Source: Rhizobium laguerreae (GTDB lineage: Bacteria; Pseudomonadota; Alphaproteobacteria; Rhizobiales; Rhizobiaceae). From it: a stretch of DNA of 64,000 nt. Below, one piece after another: positions 37,914 to 47,448 of the stretch. The DNA lies in NCBI RefSeq assembly GCF_002008165.1, contig NZ_MRDM01000002.1, positions 601,936-665,935 of the forward strand, in the 5' to 3' direction. Under the pieces are notes generated by a model that made no database searches, was not told where the DNA came from, and worked only from the letters and a program-made list of their open reading frames with translations. The position numbers and the translations under genes were made by a program. Numbering within the stretch: the first letter of the stretch is position 1; each line of letters begins with the position of its first letter.

Positions 37914-40280
37914 TTAGTGCCGTCCGCGTGGCGGCCTCGTTCCGGGTTTCTTGCGAACCTGGCCCCTGTCGCGGCGCCCCGCCTTGTGGAAGGAGCGCAT
38001 CGCCGCCGGCATTTCGCGGCCCTCGCTGATCATCTCGAAACGCAGCGCGCCGGCAAGCGGGATCGCTTCGGCAAGCTTTACTGTGACGCTGTCGCCCAGG
38101 CGATAGCCGAGCCCCGTCTTTTCACCGGAAAGCGCCTGGTGCGCCTCGTCATAGATGAAGTAATCGGTGCCGAGCGTAGATATAGGGACGAAACCGTCGG
38201 CGCCATAGTCCGGCAGGGCGATAAAAAGCCCCGATTTCGTCACACCCGAGACCCGCCCGGCAAATTCCTCGCCGACCCGGCCGCTGAGGTGATGCGCGAT
38301 CAGCCGGTCGACGGTCTCGCGCTCGGCTGCCATGGCCCGGCGCTCGAATGTCGAGATTTCGGCCGCGATATCGTCGAGTGCTGCCTCCTCGTCCGGCGTG
38401 ATGCCGCCTTCGCCGAAGCCGAGCGAGCCGACGAGGGCGCGATGCACGATGAGATCGGCGTAGCGGCGGATCGGCGAGGTGAAGTGGGCGTATTTCATCA
38501 GGTTGAGGCCGAAATGGCCGATATTCTCCGGGCCGTAGATCGCCTGGCTCTGCGAACGCAGCACCATCTCGCTCACCATGGTCTGATGCGGCGTGCCCTC
38601 CGCCTTCGCCAGAATGCCGTTGAAGTTGTTGGCGCGCATGTTGCCGCCCTTGGCAAGCGAGATGCCGAGCGTGGCCAGGAACTCGCGCAGGATCTCCTGC
38701 TTGGCAAGCGTCGGACCGTCATGGATGCGGTAGATCAGCGGCTGACGCTTCTTTTCGAGCGTCTCGGCGGCGCAAACGTTCGCCTGGATCATCATCTCTT
38801 CGATCAGCTTATGCGCATCGAGGCGTGGCGGCACGACCACCCGGTCGACCGTGCCGTCGGGCTTCAGGAGGATCTTGCGCTCCGGCATGTCGAGTTCCAG
38901 CGGCTGGCGCCGGTCGCGTCCGCGCTTCATCACCTCATAGGCGTGCCAGAGCGGCTTCAGGATCGGCTCGAGCATCGGCCCGGTCTGATCGTCCGGCTTT
39001 CCGTCGATCGCCGCCTGCGCCTGCTGGTAGGATAGCTTTGCGGCACTTTTCATCATGATGCGATGAAAGATGTGGCCGATCTTGCGGCCTTCCCCGGAAA
39101 AACTCATGCGCACGGCGAGCGCCGGGCGGTCAACGCCTTGCTTCAGCGAGCAGAGATCGTTGGAGATGCGCTCCGGTAGCATCGGCACGACGCGATCGGG
39201 GAAATAGACGGAGTTGCCGCGCTTCAGCGCCTCGCGGTCGAGCGGCGAATTGGAGCGGACATACCAGGAGACGTCGGCAATCGCGACGGTGACGATGACG
39301 CCGCCGGGATTGTCGGGCGAGGGGTCGAGCTCGGCATAGACGGCGTCGTCATGGTCCTTGGCATCGGCCGGGTCGATGGTGATCAGCGGTACGTCGCGCC
39401 AATCCTCGCGATGCGACATGCTGGCGGGCCTTGCGGCCTCCGCCTCGGCGATGACGGCCGGCGGGAAGACATGCGGGATGCCGTGCGCATGGATCGCGAT
39501 CATCGAGATCGCTTTTTCCGAACCGACGGAACCGACGACGGAAAGCACCTTGGCGCGCGGCAGGTCGAAACGGCCGAGACGGGCGATTTCGACTTCGACC
39601 AGATCGCCGTCCGTGGCGCCGCCGGTGAAGTCGGGATCGATTACCATCTCCTCGCCGCGCCGTTCGATCGGCAGCAGCCGGCCGCCGCCGCCGGGTGCCG
39701 TACGGAAGACGCCCATCGAGGCGCCGCGGCGCCTGTCGATCACCTTGATGATCCGCGCCGTATAAGCCGGACCGCCGCGATCGACAGCCGGGAAGATCTT
39801 CGCCAGGATGCGGTCGCCGAGGCCTGCGACCGGCGCCTTGCCCTTGCCCTGGCGGCCTGCGGGCGATTGCTGGCGGATGGCGACGGCGGGTGCTACGCCC
39901 TGATCCTCCGGCCATTCCGCCGGCCGTCCGATCAGATCGCCGTCCTTGTCGCGTGTGGTGATGTCGAGAACGGTGACGGGCGGCAGCGCACCGGGACGGA
40001 TCAGCGACTTGCGGTTCTTCTGCAGCATGCCATCCTGCTCGAGCTCCTGCAGCATTTGCTTGAGCTCGACGCGGCTATCGCCTTTCAGGCCGAAAGCCTT
40101 GGCGAGTTCACGCTTGGACGCTTTCTGCGGATGGTCGGCGATGAAGCGCAGGATCACCTCGCGCGAAGGCAGCGTGCCATGGACGATGTTCAGCGGCTCG
40201 ACGGCGGAAGCATCCTTGCGGCCGATCTTGCCCGGACGCTTGCCCGCAGGGTTCGTTCTCTCGCGCGGTATCCTGCTCAC
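37914..40280 (-). CDS. rnr: Ribonuclease R
   Basis: 3'-5' exoribonuclease of the RNB/RNase II family that degrades structured RNA; 788 residues. An N-terminal helix-turn-helix region is followed by cold-shock-like domains. The RNB core has the metal-binding aspartates in TIDPADAKDHDDAVYAELD and the ISTLGTDYFIYDE S1 domain follows. The C-terminus is basic (RRDRGQVRKKPGTRPPRGRH). The GTG start at 40280 is one base after the topA stop, implying a shared transcript and coupled translation. Confidence 0.95.
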   Translation of the reverse strand: MSRIPRERTNPAGKRPGKIGRKDASAVEPLNIVHGTLPSREVILRFIADHPQKASKRELAKAFGLKGDSRVELKQMLQELEQDGMLQKNRKSLIRPGALPPVTVLDITTRDKDGDLIGRPAEWPEDQGVAPAVAIRQQSPAGRQGKGKAPVAGLGDRILAKIFPAVDRGGPAYTARIIKVIDRRRGASMGVFRTAPGGGGRLLPIERRGEEMVIDPDFTGGATDGDLVEVEIARLGRFDLPRAKVLSVVGSVGSEKAISMIAIHAHGIPHVFPPAVIAEAEAARPASMSHREDWRDVPLITIDPADAKDHDDAVYAELDPSPDNPGGVIVTVAIADVSWYVRSNSPLDREALKRGNSVYFPDRVVPMLPERISNDLCSLKQGVDRPALAVRMSFSGEGRKIGHIFHRIMMKSAAKLSYQQAQAAIDGKPDDQTGPMLEPILKPLWHAYEVMKRGRDRRQPLELDMPERKILLKPDGTVDRVVVPPRLDAHKLIEEMMIQANVCAAETLEKKRQPLIYRIHDGPTLAKQEILREFLATLGISLAKGGNMRANNFNGILAKAEGTPHQTMVSEMVLRSQSQAIYGPENIGHFGLNLMKYAHFTSPIRRYADLIVHRALVGSLGFGEGGITPDEEAALDDIAAEISTFERRAMAAERETVDRLIAHHLSGRVGEEFAGRVSGVTKSGLFIALPDYGADGFVPISTLGTDYFIYDEAHQALSGEKTGLGYRLGDSVTVKLAEAIPLAGALRFEMISEGREMPAAMRSFHKAGRRDRGQVRKKPGTRPPRGRH

Positions 40281-40281
40281 G

Positions 40282-42936
40282 TCAGCCCTTTTTCGATTTC
40301 GCGGGCGCTTTCGCCTTCGTTGTTTTCGGCTTGGCAGCCGTCTTGGTGGTCTTGGCTTCGGCCGCCGCCGCCTTCGGCTTGGCTTTCGCCTTGGCCGCTT
40401 TGCCCACAGGCGCCTTGCCGGCCTTTTCGGCGATCAGCGCAAGCGCCTCCTCGACGGTGATCGCCTGGGGATCCTTGCCCTTCGGCAGCGTGGCGTTGAC
40501 CTTGCCCCAGTTGACGTAGGGGCCGTACTTGCCGTCGCGCACGGTGATGGCGCCGCCATCAGGATGATCGCCGAGCGTCTTCAGTGCCGCCGGCGTGCCG
40601 CGCGCACCCCGCCCTGGGGCCTGCTTCGCCTTTTCAGCGATAACAGTCACGGCGCGGTTGAGGCCGACCGAGAACACGTCCTCGACGGTTTCCAGATTGG
40701 CATAGGAGCCGTCGTGCAGGAGGAACGGCCCATAGCGGCCGATGCCGGACGAGATCATCTTGCCTGATTCGGGATGTTTGCCAATATCGCGCGGCAGCGA
40801 GATCAGCGCCATCGCCTTTTCATAATCGATATCCTCGGGCTTCCAGCCTTTTGGCAACGAGGCGCGTTTGGCCTCCTTGCCGTCGCCGCGCTGGATATAG
40901 GGGCCGAAGCGGCCGGAACGCAGCGTCAGCTCCTCGCCGGTCGTCGGATCGGTGCCGAGGTTCTTCGGCTCGTTGAGCGCAGCACCGTCTGCTTCTCCGC
41001 CGTTTTCGGAGGAGAGCTGGCGGGTGTAGTTGCAGTCCGGATAGTTCGAGCAGCCGACGAAGGCGCCGTATTTGCCGAGCTTCAGCGACAGGTTGCCGGT
41101 GCCGCAGACCTGACAGATGCGCGGGTCGCTGCCGTCCTCCCGTTTCGGGAAGACGAGGGGTGCCAGCGCCTCGTTCAGCGAATCGAGCACGTTGGTGACG
41201 CGCAGTTCCTTGGTGTCCTCGATCTGTGCGAAGAAATCCTTCCAGAAATCGCGCAGCACCTGCTTCCAGTTCAACTCGCCGGCGGAAATCCGGTCAAGCT
41301 TCTCTTCGAGATCGGCGGTGAAGTCGTATTCGACATATTTGGTGAAGAAGCTCTCGAGGAAAGCCGTCACCAGACGGCCCTTGGCCTGCGGAATCAGCTT
41401 GCGTTTGTCGATCATCACATAGTCGCGGTCGCGCAGCGTCGCGAGCGTCGCGGCATAGGTGGAGGGGCGGCCGATGCCGAGCTCTTCCATCTTCTTGATC
41501 AGCGAGGCTTCCGAATAGCGCGGCGGCGGTTCGGTGAAATGCTGCGTTGAATTGATCTTCTGCTTGGCGAGCGCCTCGCGCGCATTGATCTCCGGCAGGC
41601 GGCCATCCTCGTCGCCGTCGTCGCTCTGCTCGCCATCTTCCTTCTGGTCGGTATAGGCGGCGATGAAACCATCGAAGCGGATGACCGAACCGACGGCGCG
41701 CAGACCGGCCTTCTCTCCCTTATTGTCGGCGGTGATTTCAGCCGTCGTGCGCTCGATCTCGGCCGACGCCATCTGGCTGGCGATGCCGCGCTTCCAGATC
41801 AGCTCGTAGAGCCGAATCTGGTCGGCATCGAGGAATTTGCGCACACGGTCGGGCGAGCGGTCGAAATCGGTCGGGCGGATCGCCTCGTGCGCCTCCTGGG
41901 CGTTCTTCGCCTTGGTCGAGTAGAAGCGCGGCTTTTCCGGCACGTAGCGCTGGCCGAACTGGTCGACGATGGCGCTGCGCGCCGCGTCGATCGCCTCTGG
42001 CGCCATCTGCACGCCGTCGGTTCGCATATAGGTGATGAGACCGACCGTCTCGCCGCCGATATCGACGCCCTCATAGAGCCTTTGCGCGATCTGCATGGTG
42101 CGCGAAGCGGAGAAGCCGAGATTGGAGGAGGCGGCCTGCTGCAGCGTCGAGGTCGTAAACGGCGGTCCCGGGTTGCGCTTGACCGGTTTCGCCTCGACCG
42201 TGTCGACCACATAGCTCGCACCTTCGAGCAAGGCCTTCAGCCGGCCGGCATCTTCGCCGTTGCCGATTGCGCGCGGCTGCAGCCGTTTGCCGTTCGCCGA
42301 AACCAGCCTCGCCTCGAACTCGTCGCCGCGTGGCGTCTTCAGAAGCGCCGAGATGTTCCAGTATTCTTCCGAAATGAAGCGCTCGATCTCGGATTCACGG
42401 TCACAGACGAGGCGAAGCGCCACCGACTGAACGCGGCCGGCCGAACGTGCGCCGGGCAGCTTGCGCCACAGTACCGGCGAAAGATTGAAGCCGACGAGAT
42501 AATCGAGCGCGCGGCGCGCGAGATAGGCATCGACCAGCGGCACGTCGATGTCGCGCGGATCGGCCATCGCGTCGAGCACCGCCTTCTTGGTGATCGCATT
42601 GAAGACGACGCGCTTGACCGGTTTACCGTTCAGCACGCGCTTCTTGTTCAGCATGTCGAGAACGTGCCAGGAAATCGCTTCGCCTTCGCGATCCGGGTCG
42701 GTCGCGAGAAACAGGCCATCGGCGGACTTCACCGCGTCGGCAATGTCCTTCATCCGCTTGGCGGAGGCGCTGTCGACCTCCCAAAGCATTTCGAAATCCT
42801 GATCAGGAAGAACTGAGCCGTCCTTGGCAGGCAGATCGCGCACATGACCGAAGGAGGCGAGCACTTTGTATCCCGGACCCAGATACTTATTGATCGTCTT
42901 GGCCTTGGCAGGCGATTCCACCACTACAACATTCAT
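40282..42936 (-). CDS. topA: DNA topoisomerase I
   Basis: Type IA topoisomerase that relaxes negative supercoils, 884 residues. The Toprim domain has VVVESPAKAKTINKYLG and ATDPDREGEAISWH. The catalytic tyrosine is in GLITYMRTDGVQMAPEA. One intact zinc-finger motif is CQVCGTGNLSLKLGKYGAFVGCSNYPDC (cysteine pairs at its two ends), followed by topoisomerase C-terminal repeats with GRFGPYIQRG, IGRYGPFLLH and DGKYGPYVNWG. The last 50 residues are a Lys/Ala-rich tail, usual in alphaproteobacteria and DNA-binding. It precedes rnr with 1 nt between. Confidence 0.96.
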   Translation of the reverse strand: MNVVVVESPAKAKTINKYLGPGYKVLASFGHVRDLPAKDGSVLPDQDFEMLWEVDSASAKRMKDIADAVKSADGLFLATDPDREGEAISWHVLDMLNKKRVLNGKPVKRVVFNAITKKAVLDAMADPRDIDVPLVDAYLARRALDYLVGFNLSPVLWRKLPGARSAGRVQSVALRLVCDRESEIERFISEEYWNISALLKTPRGDEFEARLVSANGKRLQPRAIGNGEDAGRLKALLEGASYVVDTVEAKPVKRNPGPPFTTSTLQQAASSNLGFSASRTMQIAQRLYEGVDIGGETVGLITYMRTDGVQMAPEAIDAARSAIVDQFGQRYVPEKPRFYSTKAKNAQEAHEAIRPTDFDRSPDRVRKFLDADQIRLYELIWKRGIASQMASAEIERTTAEITADNKGEKAGLRAVGSVIRFDGFIAAYTDQKEDGEQSDDGDEDGRLPEINAREALAKQKINSTQHFTEPPPRYSEASLIKKMEELGIGRPSTYAATLATLRDRDYVMIDKRKLIPQAKGRLVTAFLESFFTKYVEYDFTADLEEKLDRISAGELNWKQVLRDFWKDFFAQIEDTKELRVTNVLDSLNEALAPLVFPKREDGSDPRICQVCGTGNLSLKLGKYGAFVGCSNYPDCNYTRQLSSENGGEADGAALNEPKNLGTDPTTGEELTLRSGRFGPYIQRGDGKEAKRASLPKGWKPEDIDYEKAMALISLPRDIGKHPESGKMISSGIGRYGPFLLHDGSYANLETVEDVFSVGLNRAVTVIAEKAKQAPGRGARGTPAALKTLGDHPDGGAITVRDGKYGPYVNWGKVNATLPKGKDPQAITVEEALALIAEKAGKAPVGKAAKAKAKPKAAAAEAKTTKTAAKPKTTKAKAPAKSKKG

Positions 42937-43185
42937 GATGATTCTCTAAAAAGGAAACGACGCCAGCGTTGAAGCCAGCGCGACACACACCGCAACATGG
43001 ATATCGGCCCTCCGACATGGACAGGGAAATCGCCGCGGTCAAGGGGTTTGCTACAATTTTACCTCTTGTGTCTTCTGCAGCCGAAGGGAGAGTATCGATG
43101 GAATACAATTATAGATAGTCTATCGAAGGTTTTCGACTCACGGTTCGGCAATTCGCAAAGCCGCCGCCTGATGTCGTACCCAGGT

Positions 43186-44328
43186 TCAATCGGAAAGCGA
43201 GACGAGACCGCCCTGATGCCGGTGCAGCCTGCCTGATATATCGAGTTCCAGAAGGATGAGATAGACCGCGGATGCCGACAGGCCGGTATGGCGGATGACG
43301 TCGTCGATCTCGACCGGCGTCGGCCCGAGCGCATCGATGATGCGGTTTCGATCGGAATCGCCTGGCGGCACCGACATTGCCTTGCCGTCAGGTGCCGGTT
43401 TCTCCGCCATCGACGATGGGAACAGGTCGAATTGCGCAAGCGGCGCCAGGGCCTCGATGACATCGGCGGGCGCGGTGACGATCGAAGCGCCGTCCTTCAG
43501 CAGGCCGTTGGTGCCATGGCAGCGCGGATCGAGCGGCGAGCCGGGCACGGCAAACACCAGGCGGCCGAACTCGCCGGCAAGCCGCGCCGTGATCAGCGAG
43601 CCCGAACGCGTCGCCGCTTCGATGACGACGAGGCCGAGCCCGATGCCGGCGATCAGCCGGTTTCGGCGTGGGAAGTCGCGGGCGCGGGGTTCCCAGCCGA
43701 AGGGCATCTCGCTCACCGCCAGGCCATTGCCACCGGTTATCTCTTCGAGCAGGCCGATATTCTCTGGCGGGTAGGGTTGGTCGAGGCCGCCGGCGAGTGC
43801 TGCGATCGTGCCCGTGTCGAGGCTTGCCCGATGGGCTGATGTGTCGATGCCGCGCGCCAGGCCGGAGACCACGGTGTAACCCGCCCGGCCGCAGTCACGC
43901 GCCACCATCGCTGCGAATTTCGCGCCTGCGATCGAGGCGTTGCGCGAGCCGACGATACCGACGGCCGGTCGTTTGGCAGCGGCCAGCGCGCCCTTGACGG
44001 CCAGAAGCGGCGGCGCGCCGTCGATCTGCTTCAGCGCTTGCGGATAGTCCGGTTCACCGATGCCGACGAAGCGGGCGCCGAAGCGACGTGCCGCCTCCAG
44101 CTCCCGATGCGCCTCGGCCTCGCTGGCGATGCGGATTGCCCGTGTCGCGCCGCCGCGCGCCGAAAGCTCCGGCAATGCGGCAAGTGCTGCCTCGGCCGAA
44201 CCGAAATGATTGATGAGGTCACGAAAGGTGGCAGGGCCGATATTGTCGGAACGGATGAGGCGCAGCCAGGCAATTCTTTGCCGCTCGGTCAGCACGACGC
44301 CTTTCGGTCCGGCGCTTAGCGCATCCAT
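43186..44328 (-). CDS. dprA: DNA-processing protein DprA
   Basis: Rossmann-fold single-strand DNA-binding protein that loads RecA on incoming DNA during transformation; 380 residues. The Rossmann motif is [19 protein letters not shown], then [22 protein letters not shown]-terminal winged-helix domain ([20 protein letters not shown]) completes the usual architecture, and an N-terminal SAM-like region precedes it. The start overlaps the plsY stop by one base (TAATG). Rhizobia are not known as strongly competent, so its role here may be in conjugation or recombination. The 249 bases between it and topA contain no gene. Confidence 0.93.
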   Translation of the reverse strand: MDALSAGPKGVVLTERQRIAWLRLIRSDNIGPATFRDLINHFGSAEAALAALPELSARGGATRAIRIASEAEAHRELEAARRFGARFVGIGEPDYPQALKQIDGAPPLLAVKGALAAAKRPAVGIVGSRNASIAGAKFAAMVARDCGRAGYTVVSGLARGIDTSAHRASLDTGTIAALAGGLDQPYPPENIGLLEEITGGNGLAVSEMPFGWEPRARDFPRRNRLIAGIGLGLVVIEAATRSGSLITARLAGEFGRLVFAVPGSPLDPRCHGTNGLLKDGASIVTAPADVIEALAPLAQFDLFPSSMAEKPAPDGKAMSVPPGDSDRNRIIDALGPTPVEIDDVIRHTGLSASAVYLILLELDISGRLHRHQGGLVSLSD

Positions 44329-44948
44329 TATCCCTTTGCCCCGATCTTGCTTTCCGTCCCGCCCATCAGGCGCGAAATATTCGCTCTATGCTTCCAGTAG
44401 GAGATGAGGGTCATGATCGCCATGACAGCTGCAACCTTTTCATTGCCCAATATCCACAGTGCAACTGGAATGACAAGCATGGCAACCAGCGCCGACAGTG
44501 AGGAGTAGCGGGTGGTGAAAGCGACCGCCAGCCAAACGGCGGCGAAGAGCACGACCATGATCGGGGCAACGCCGAGCAGCGTGCCGATATAGGTGGCGAC
44601 ACCCTTGCCGCCCTTGAAGCCGATCCACACCGGGAAAAGATGGCCGATAAAGGCGAAGAAGCCGGCGATGATCGCGGCTTCCTCACCGAGTAAATAGCCG
44701 ACGACCCAGGCTGCCGCCGATGCCTTCAGCGCATCGAGCAGCAGCGTCGCCGCGGCGAGCGTCCGGTTTCCTGTTCTCAGCACATTGGTCGCACCGATAT
44801 TGCCGGAGCCGATGCTGCGCACGTCGCCGAGGCCGGCGGCGCGCGTGAGGATCAGGCCGAACGGGATCGAGCCGAAGAGATAGCCGATAACGGCGGCGGC
44901 AAGCGCGATCGGCAGCGTGATCTGCCATGACATGAGATTGGATAACAT
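44328..44948 (-). CDS. plsY: Glycerol-3-phosphate acyltransferase PlsY
   Basis: Membrane acyltransferase that transfers the acyl group from acyl-phosphate to glycerol 3-phosphate, the first step of phospholipid synthesis; 206 residues. Conserved loops are [38 protein letters not shown] and [18 protein letters not shown]. Five or so transmembrane helices. ATG at 44948 is used; an internal ATG at 44933 is an alternative. dprA follows with a one-base overlap. Confidence 0.94.
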   Translation of the reverse strand: MLSNLMSWQITLPIALAAAVIGYLFGSIPFGLILTRAAGLGDVRSIGSGNIGATNVLRTGNRTLAAATLLLDALKASAAAWVVGYLLGEEAAIIAGFFAFIGHLFPVWIGFKGGKGVATYIGTLLGVAPIMVVLFAAVWLAVAFTTRYSSLSALVAMLVIPVALWILGNEKVAAVMAIMTLISYWKHRANISRLMGGTESKIGAKG

Positions 44949-45026
44949 ATGCCCCCTCAGCCTCTCCGTGGCCTATCCTCGAGTCAGCCTTCTCCCGCTG
45001 GGGGATGGACGGCGATCGTGTCGGTT

Positions 45027-46316
45027 CTAAATTGCGTGGACAAGCTTTCCCGAGACGTATGTCGCGACCGCCCGCCCACTGAAGCGCGCATCCTCGAACG
45101 GCGTATTCTTCGAGCGGGAGAGAAGCATGTCTTTGGCGACAAGCCAAGGCTCATCGAGATCGATCAGCGCGATATCGGCCGCAGCGCCCGGCTTCAGCGT
45201 GCCGGCATTCAGGCCGAAAATCTGAGCGGGGCGGGTCGACATGGCGTCGATCAGGCGCATCAGGCTCACCTGGCCGCTATGGTGAAGCCTGAGCGCTGCC
45301 GCCAGCATGGTTTCGAGGCCGATCGCGCCGTCCTCCGCCTCGCCGAAAGGCAGACGCTTCGTATCGACGTCCTGGGGGTCGTGCGAGGAGACGATGATAT
45401 CGATCGCGCCGCTCGCAAGGGCGTCGACCATCGCCACCCGGTCGTCTTCCGGACGCAGCGGCGGATAGAGCTTGAAGAAGGTGCGGTATTCGCCGATGTC
45501 GTTTTCGTTGAGCGCCAGATTGTTGATCGAGATGCCGCAGGTCACCTTGGCGCCGCGGTTGCGGGCGCGTTCGATCGCCTCGACGGATTCCGGCACCGAG
45601 ATCATCGCGGCGTGATAACGGCCACGCGTCAGCTGCGCGATCCTCAAATCGCGTTCGAGCGGGATGAGCTCGGCTTCTTTTGGAATGCCGGAAAGCCCGA
45701 GCCAGCTGGCAAAAAGCCCCTCATGCATGACGCCGTTGGCGCCGAGATATTTGTCGCGCGTCTCGCAGCAGACGACGGCGCCGAATTCGCGCGCATAAGT
45801 CATGATCCGGCGCAGCACCTGTGTGTCGTGGACGCTGGAATGGGCATCGGTGAAGGCGACGGCGCCCGCCTGCATCAGCAGGCCGATCTCCGTCATCTCC
45901 TCGCCGGCAAGTCCCTTGGTGATGGCGGCTGCCGGATAGACGTTGACGGCGGCCGTATCCCGCGCCGTCTTCTTGACAAATTCGACGAGCGCGATGTCGT
46001 CGATGATGGGATCGGTGTCCGGCATCATGATGATCGAGGTGACGCCGCCGGCGGCTGCCGCCCGGCTCGCCGAGGCTATCGTCTCGCGGTGTTCGCCGCC
46101 GGGTTCGCCGACATGGACGCGCGCATCGACGAGGCCAGGCGTCGCCACAAGGCCCGTGCAGTCGCAGATGACTGCGCCATCAGGCGCGCCCTGGTTCTGC
46201 GCCTTGTGGCCGGCGGCGAGAATCACGCCGTCTTCGGCAATGATCGTCCCGATCTCGTCGAAATTGCGCGACGGGTCGATGATACGGACGTTTTTGAGGA
46301 CGATCGGGTTGCTCAT
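45027..46316 (-). CDS. pyrX: Dihydroorotase-like protein, probably non-catalytic (PyrC'/PyrX type)
   Basis: A 429-residue amidohydrolase-fold protein of the class I dihydroorotase family, generally annotated PyrC. The metal ligands appear lost: the expected DxHxH reads [10 protein letters not shown], the TPHH segment reads [14 protein letters not shown], and the SSDHAPH segment reads SSHDPQD. It overlaps pyrB by 4 bases (ATGA). In Pseudomonas an inactive DHOase homologue coded by a gene overlapping pyrB is needed to assemble aspartate transcarbamoylase; I infer the same role here. An active dihydroorotase would then be encoded outside this window. The much longer upstream frame is not coding. 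Confidence 0.9.
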   Translation of the reverse strand: MSNPIVLKNVRIIDPSRNFDEIGTIIAEDGVILAAGHKAQNQGAPDGAVICDCTGLVATPGLVDARVHVGEPGGEHRETIASASRAAAAGGVTSIIMMPDTDPIIDDIALVEFVKKTARDTAAVNVYPAAAITKGLAGEEMTEIGLLMQAGAVAFTDAHSSVHDTQVLRRIMTYAREFGAVVCCETRDKYLGANGVMHEGLFASWLGLSGIPKEAELIPLERDLRIAQLTRGRYHAAMISVPESVEAIERARNRGAKVTCGISINNLALNENDIGEYRTFFKLYPPLRPEDDRVAMVDALASGAIDIIVSSHDPQDVDTKRLPFGEAEDGAIGLETMLAAALRLHHSGQVSLMRLIDAMSTRPAQIFGLNAGTLKPGAAADIALIDLDEPWLVAKDMLLSRSKNTPFEDARFSGRAVATYVSGKLVHAI

Positions 46317-47269
46317 GCCATCATTCCATCGCTTCGGGGACCCTGGTTCTGCGAGACGAGCAGCGTCTCCATGACGGCCATGCGCACCGCGACCCCCATT
46401 TCCACCTGTTCGGCGATGACGCTCTGCGGTCCGTCCGCCACTTCCGAAGCGATTTCGACGCCGCGGTTCATCGGGCCGGGATGCATGACCAGCGCATCCT
46501 CCTTGGCCGCCTTCAGCGTTTCGGCGTCGAGCCCGTAGAAGTGATAATATTCGCGCACCGAAGGTACGAAGGCGCCGGACATGCGCTCGCGCTGCAGCCG
46601 CAGCATCATCACCACGTCGGCGTCCTTCAGCCCTTCCTTCATCGAATGGAAGACCTCGACGCCCATCTCGGCGATGCCGGCCGGCAGGAGGGTCGCGGGC
46701 GCGACGACACGCACGCGGGCGCCCATCGCATTGAGCAGCAGGATATTGGAGCGCGCCACGCGCGAATGCAGCACGTCGCCGCAGATCGCCACGATGATGC
46801 GCGAAAGCTTGCCCTTGGCTCGACGGATCGTCAGCGCGTCGAGCAGTGCCTGGGTCGGATGTTCGTGCTGCCCGTCGCCGGCATTGACGACCGAGCAGGA
46901 GACCTTCTGGGCGAGAAGGGCGGCGGCACCCGCGCTGGAATGCCGGATCACCAGCACGTCGGGGCGCATCGCATTCAGCGTCATCGCCGTATCGATCAGC
47001 GTTTCGCCTTTCTTCACCGAGGAATTGCCGACCGACATGTTCATGACGTCGGCGCCGAGCCGCTTGCCGGCAAGCTCGAAGGAGGCCTGCGTGCGAGTCG
47101 ATGCCTCGAAAAAGAGGTTTATCTGCGTCAGTCCGCGCAGCGTCGACGTCTTCTTTTCTCTCTGCCGGCTGATCTTGACGGCCTCGTCCGCCTTGTCGAG
47201 AAGATAGGTGATATCCTGCTCGGTGAGGCCCTTGATGCCGATGAGGTGGCGGTGGGGGAAAAAGACCAT
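46313..47269 (-). CDS. pyrB: Aspartate carbamoyltransferase catalytic subunit
   Basis: Second step of pyrimidine synthesis: carbamoyl phosphate plus aspartate to carbamoyl aspartate; 318 residues from this start. The carbamoyl-phosphate loop [20 protein letters not shown] and [16 protein letters not shown] are intact, and the aspartate-binding region ends with [16 protein letters not shown] at 47269 ([11 protein letters not shown]) gives the family length; upstream in-frame residues are rejected. It is coupled to the dihydroorotase-like gene through the ATGA overlap; no pyrI is present. Confidence 0.95.
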   Translation of the reverse strand: MVFFPHRHLIGIKGLTEQDITYLLDKADEAVKISRQREKKTSTLRGLTQINLFFEASTRTQASFELAGKRLGADVMNMSVGNSSVKKGETLIDTAMTLNAMRPDVLVIRHSSAGAAALLAQKVSCSVVNAGDGQHEHPTQALLDALTIRRAKGKLSRIIVAICGDVLHSRVARSNILLLNAMGARVRVVAPATLLPAGIAEMGVEVFHSMKEGLKDADVVMMLRLQRERMSGAFVPSVREYYHFYGLDAETLKAAKEDALVMHPGPMNRGVEIASEVADGPQSVIAEQVEMGVAVRMAVMETLLVSQNQGPRSDGMMA

Positions 47270-47448
47270 GACCCTGCCTCTTGCTGTCTCTGGCGGGTCT
47301 ATAAAGAGTGCTGCCCGCCGGGGCAAGCATGTGCTGTGGGCAAAGGCTTATGTCCCCATGCATTTTCGCCCGAATTCCGATAGAGCAGAATGAACCGAAT
47401 CATAACTTCCGGTTTCCCTTTGTCGGGTTCTTACACTAGAAGCGAATT

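Noticed and set aside
46317..47363. A long frame continuing upstream of the dihydroorotase-like gene, giving a 778-residue fusion
   Set aside because: The upstream part lies within pyrB in another frame and is Arg/Gly-rich without similarity to a family; the real start is the ATG at 46316.
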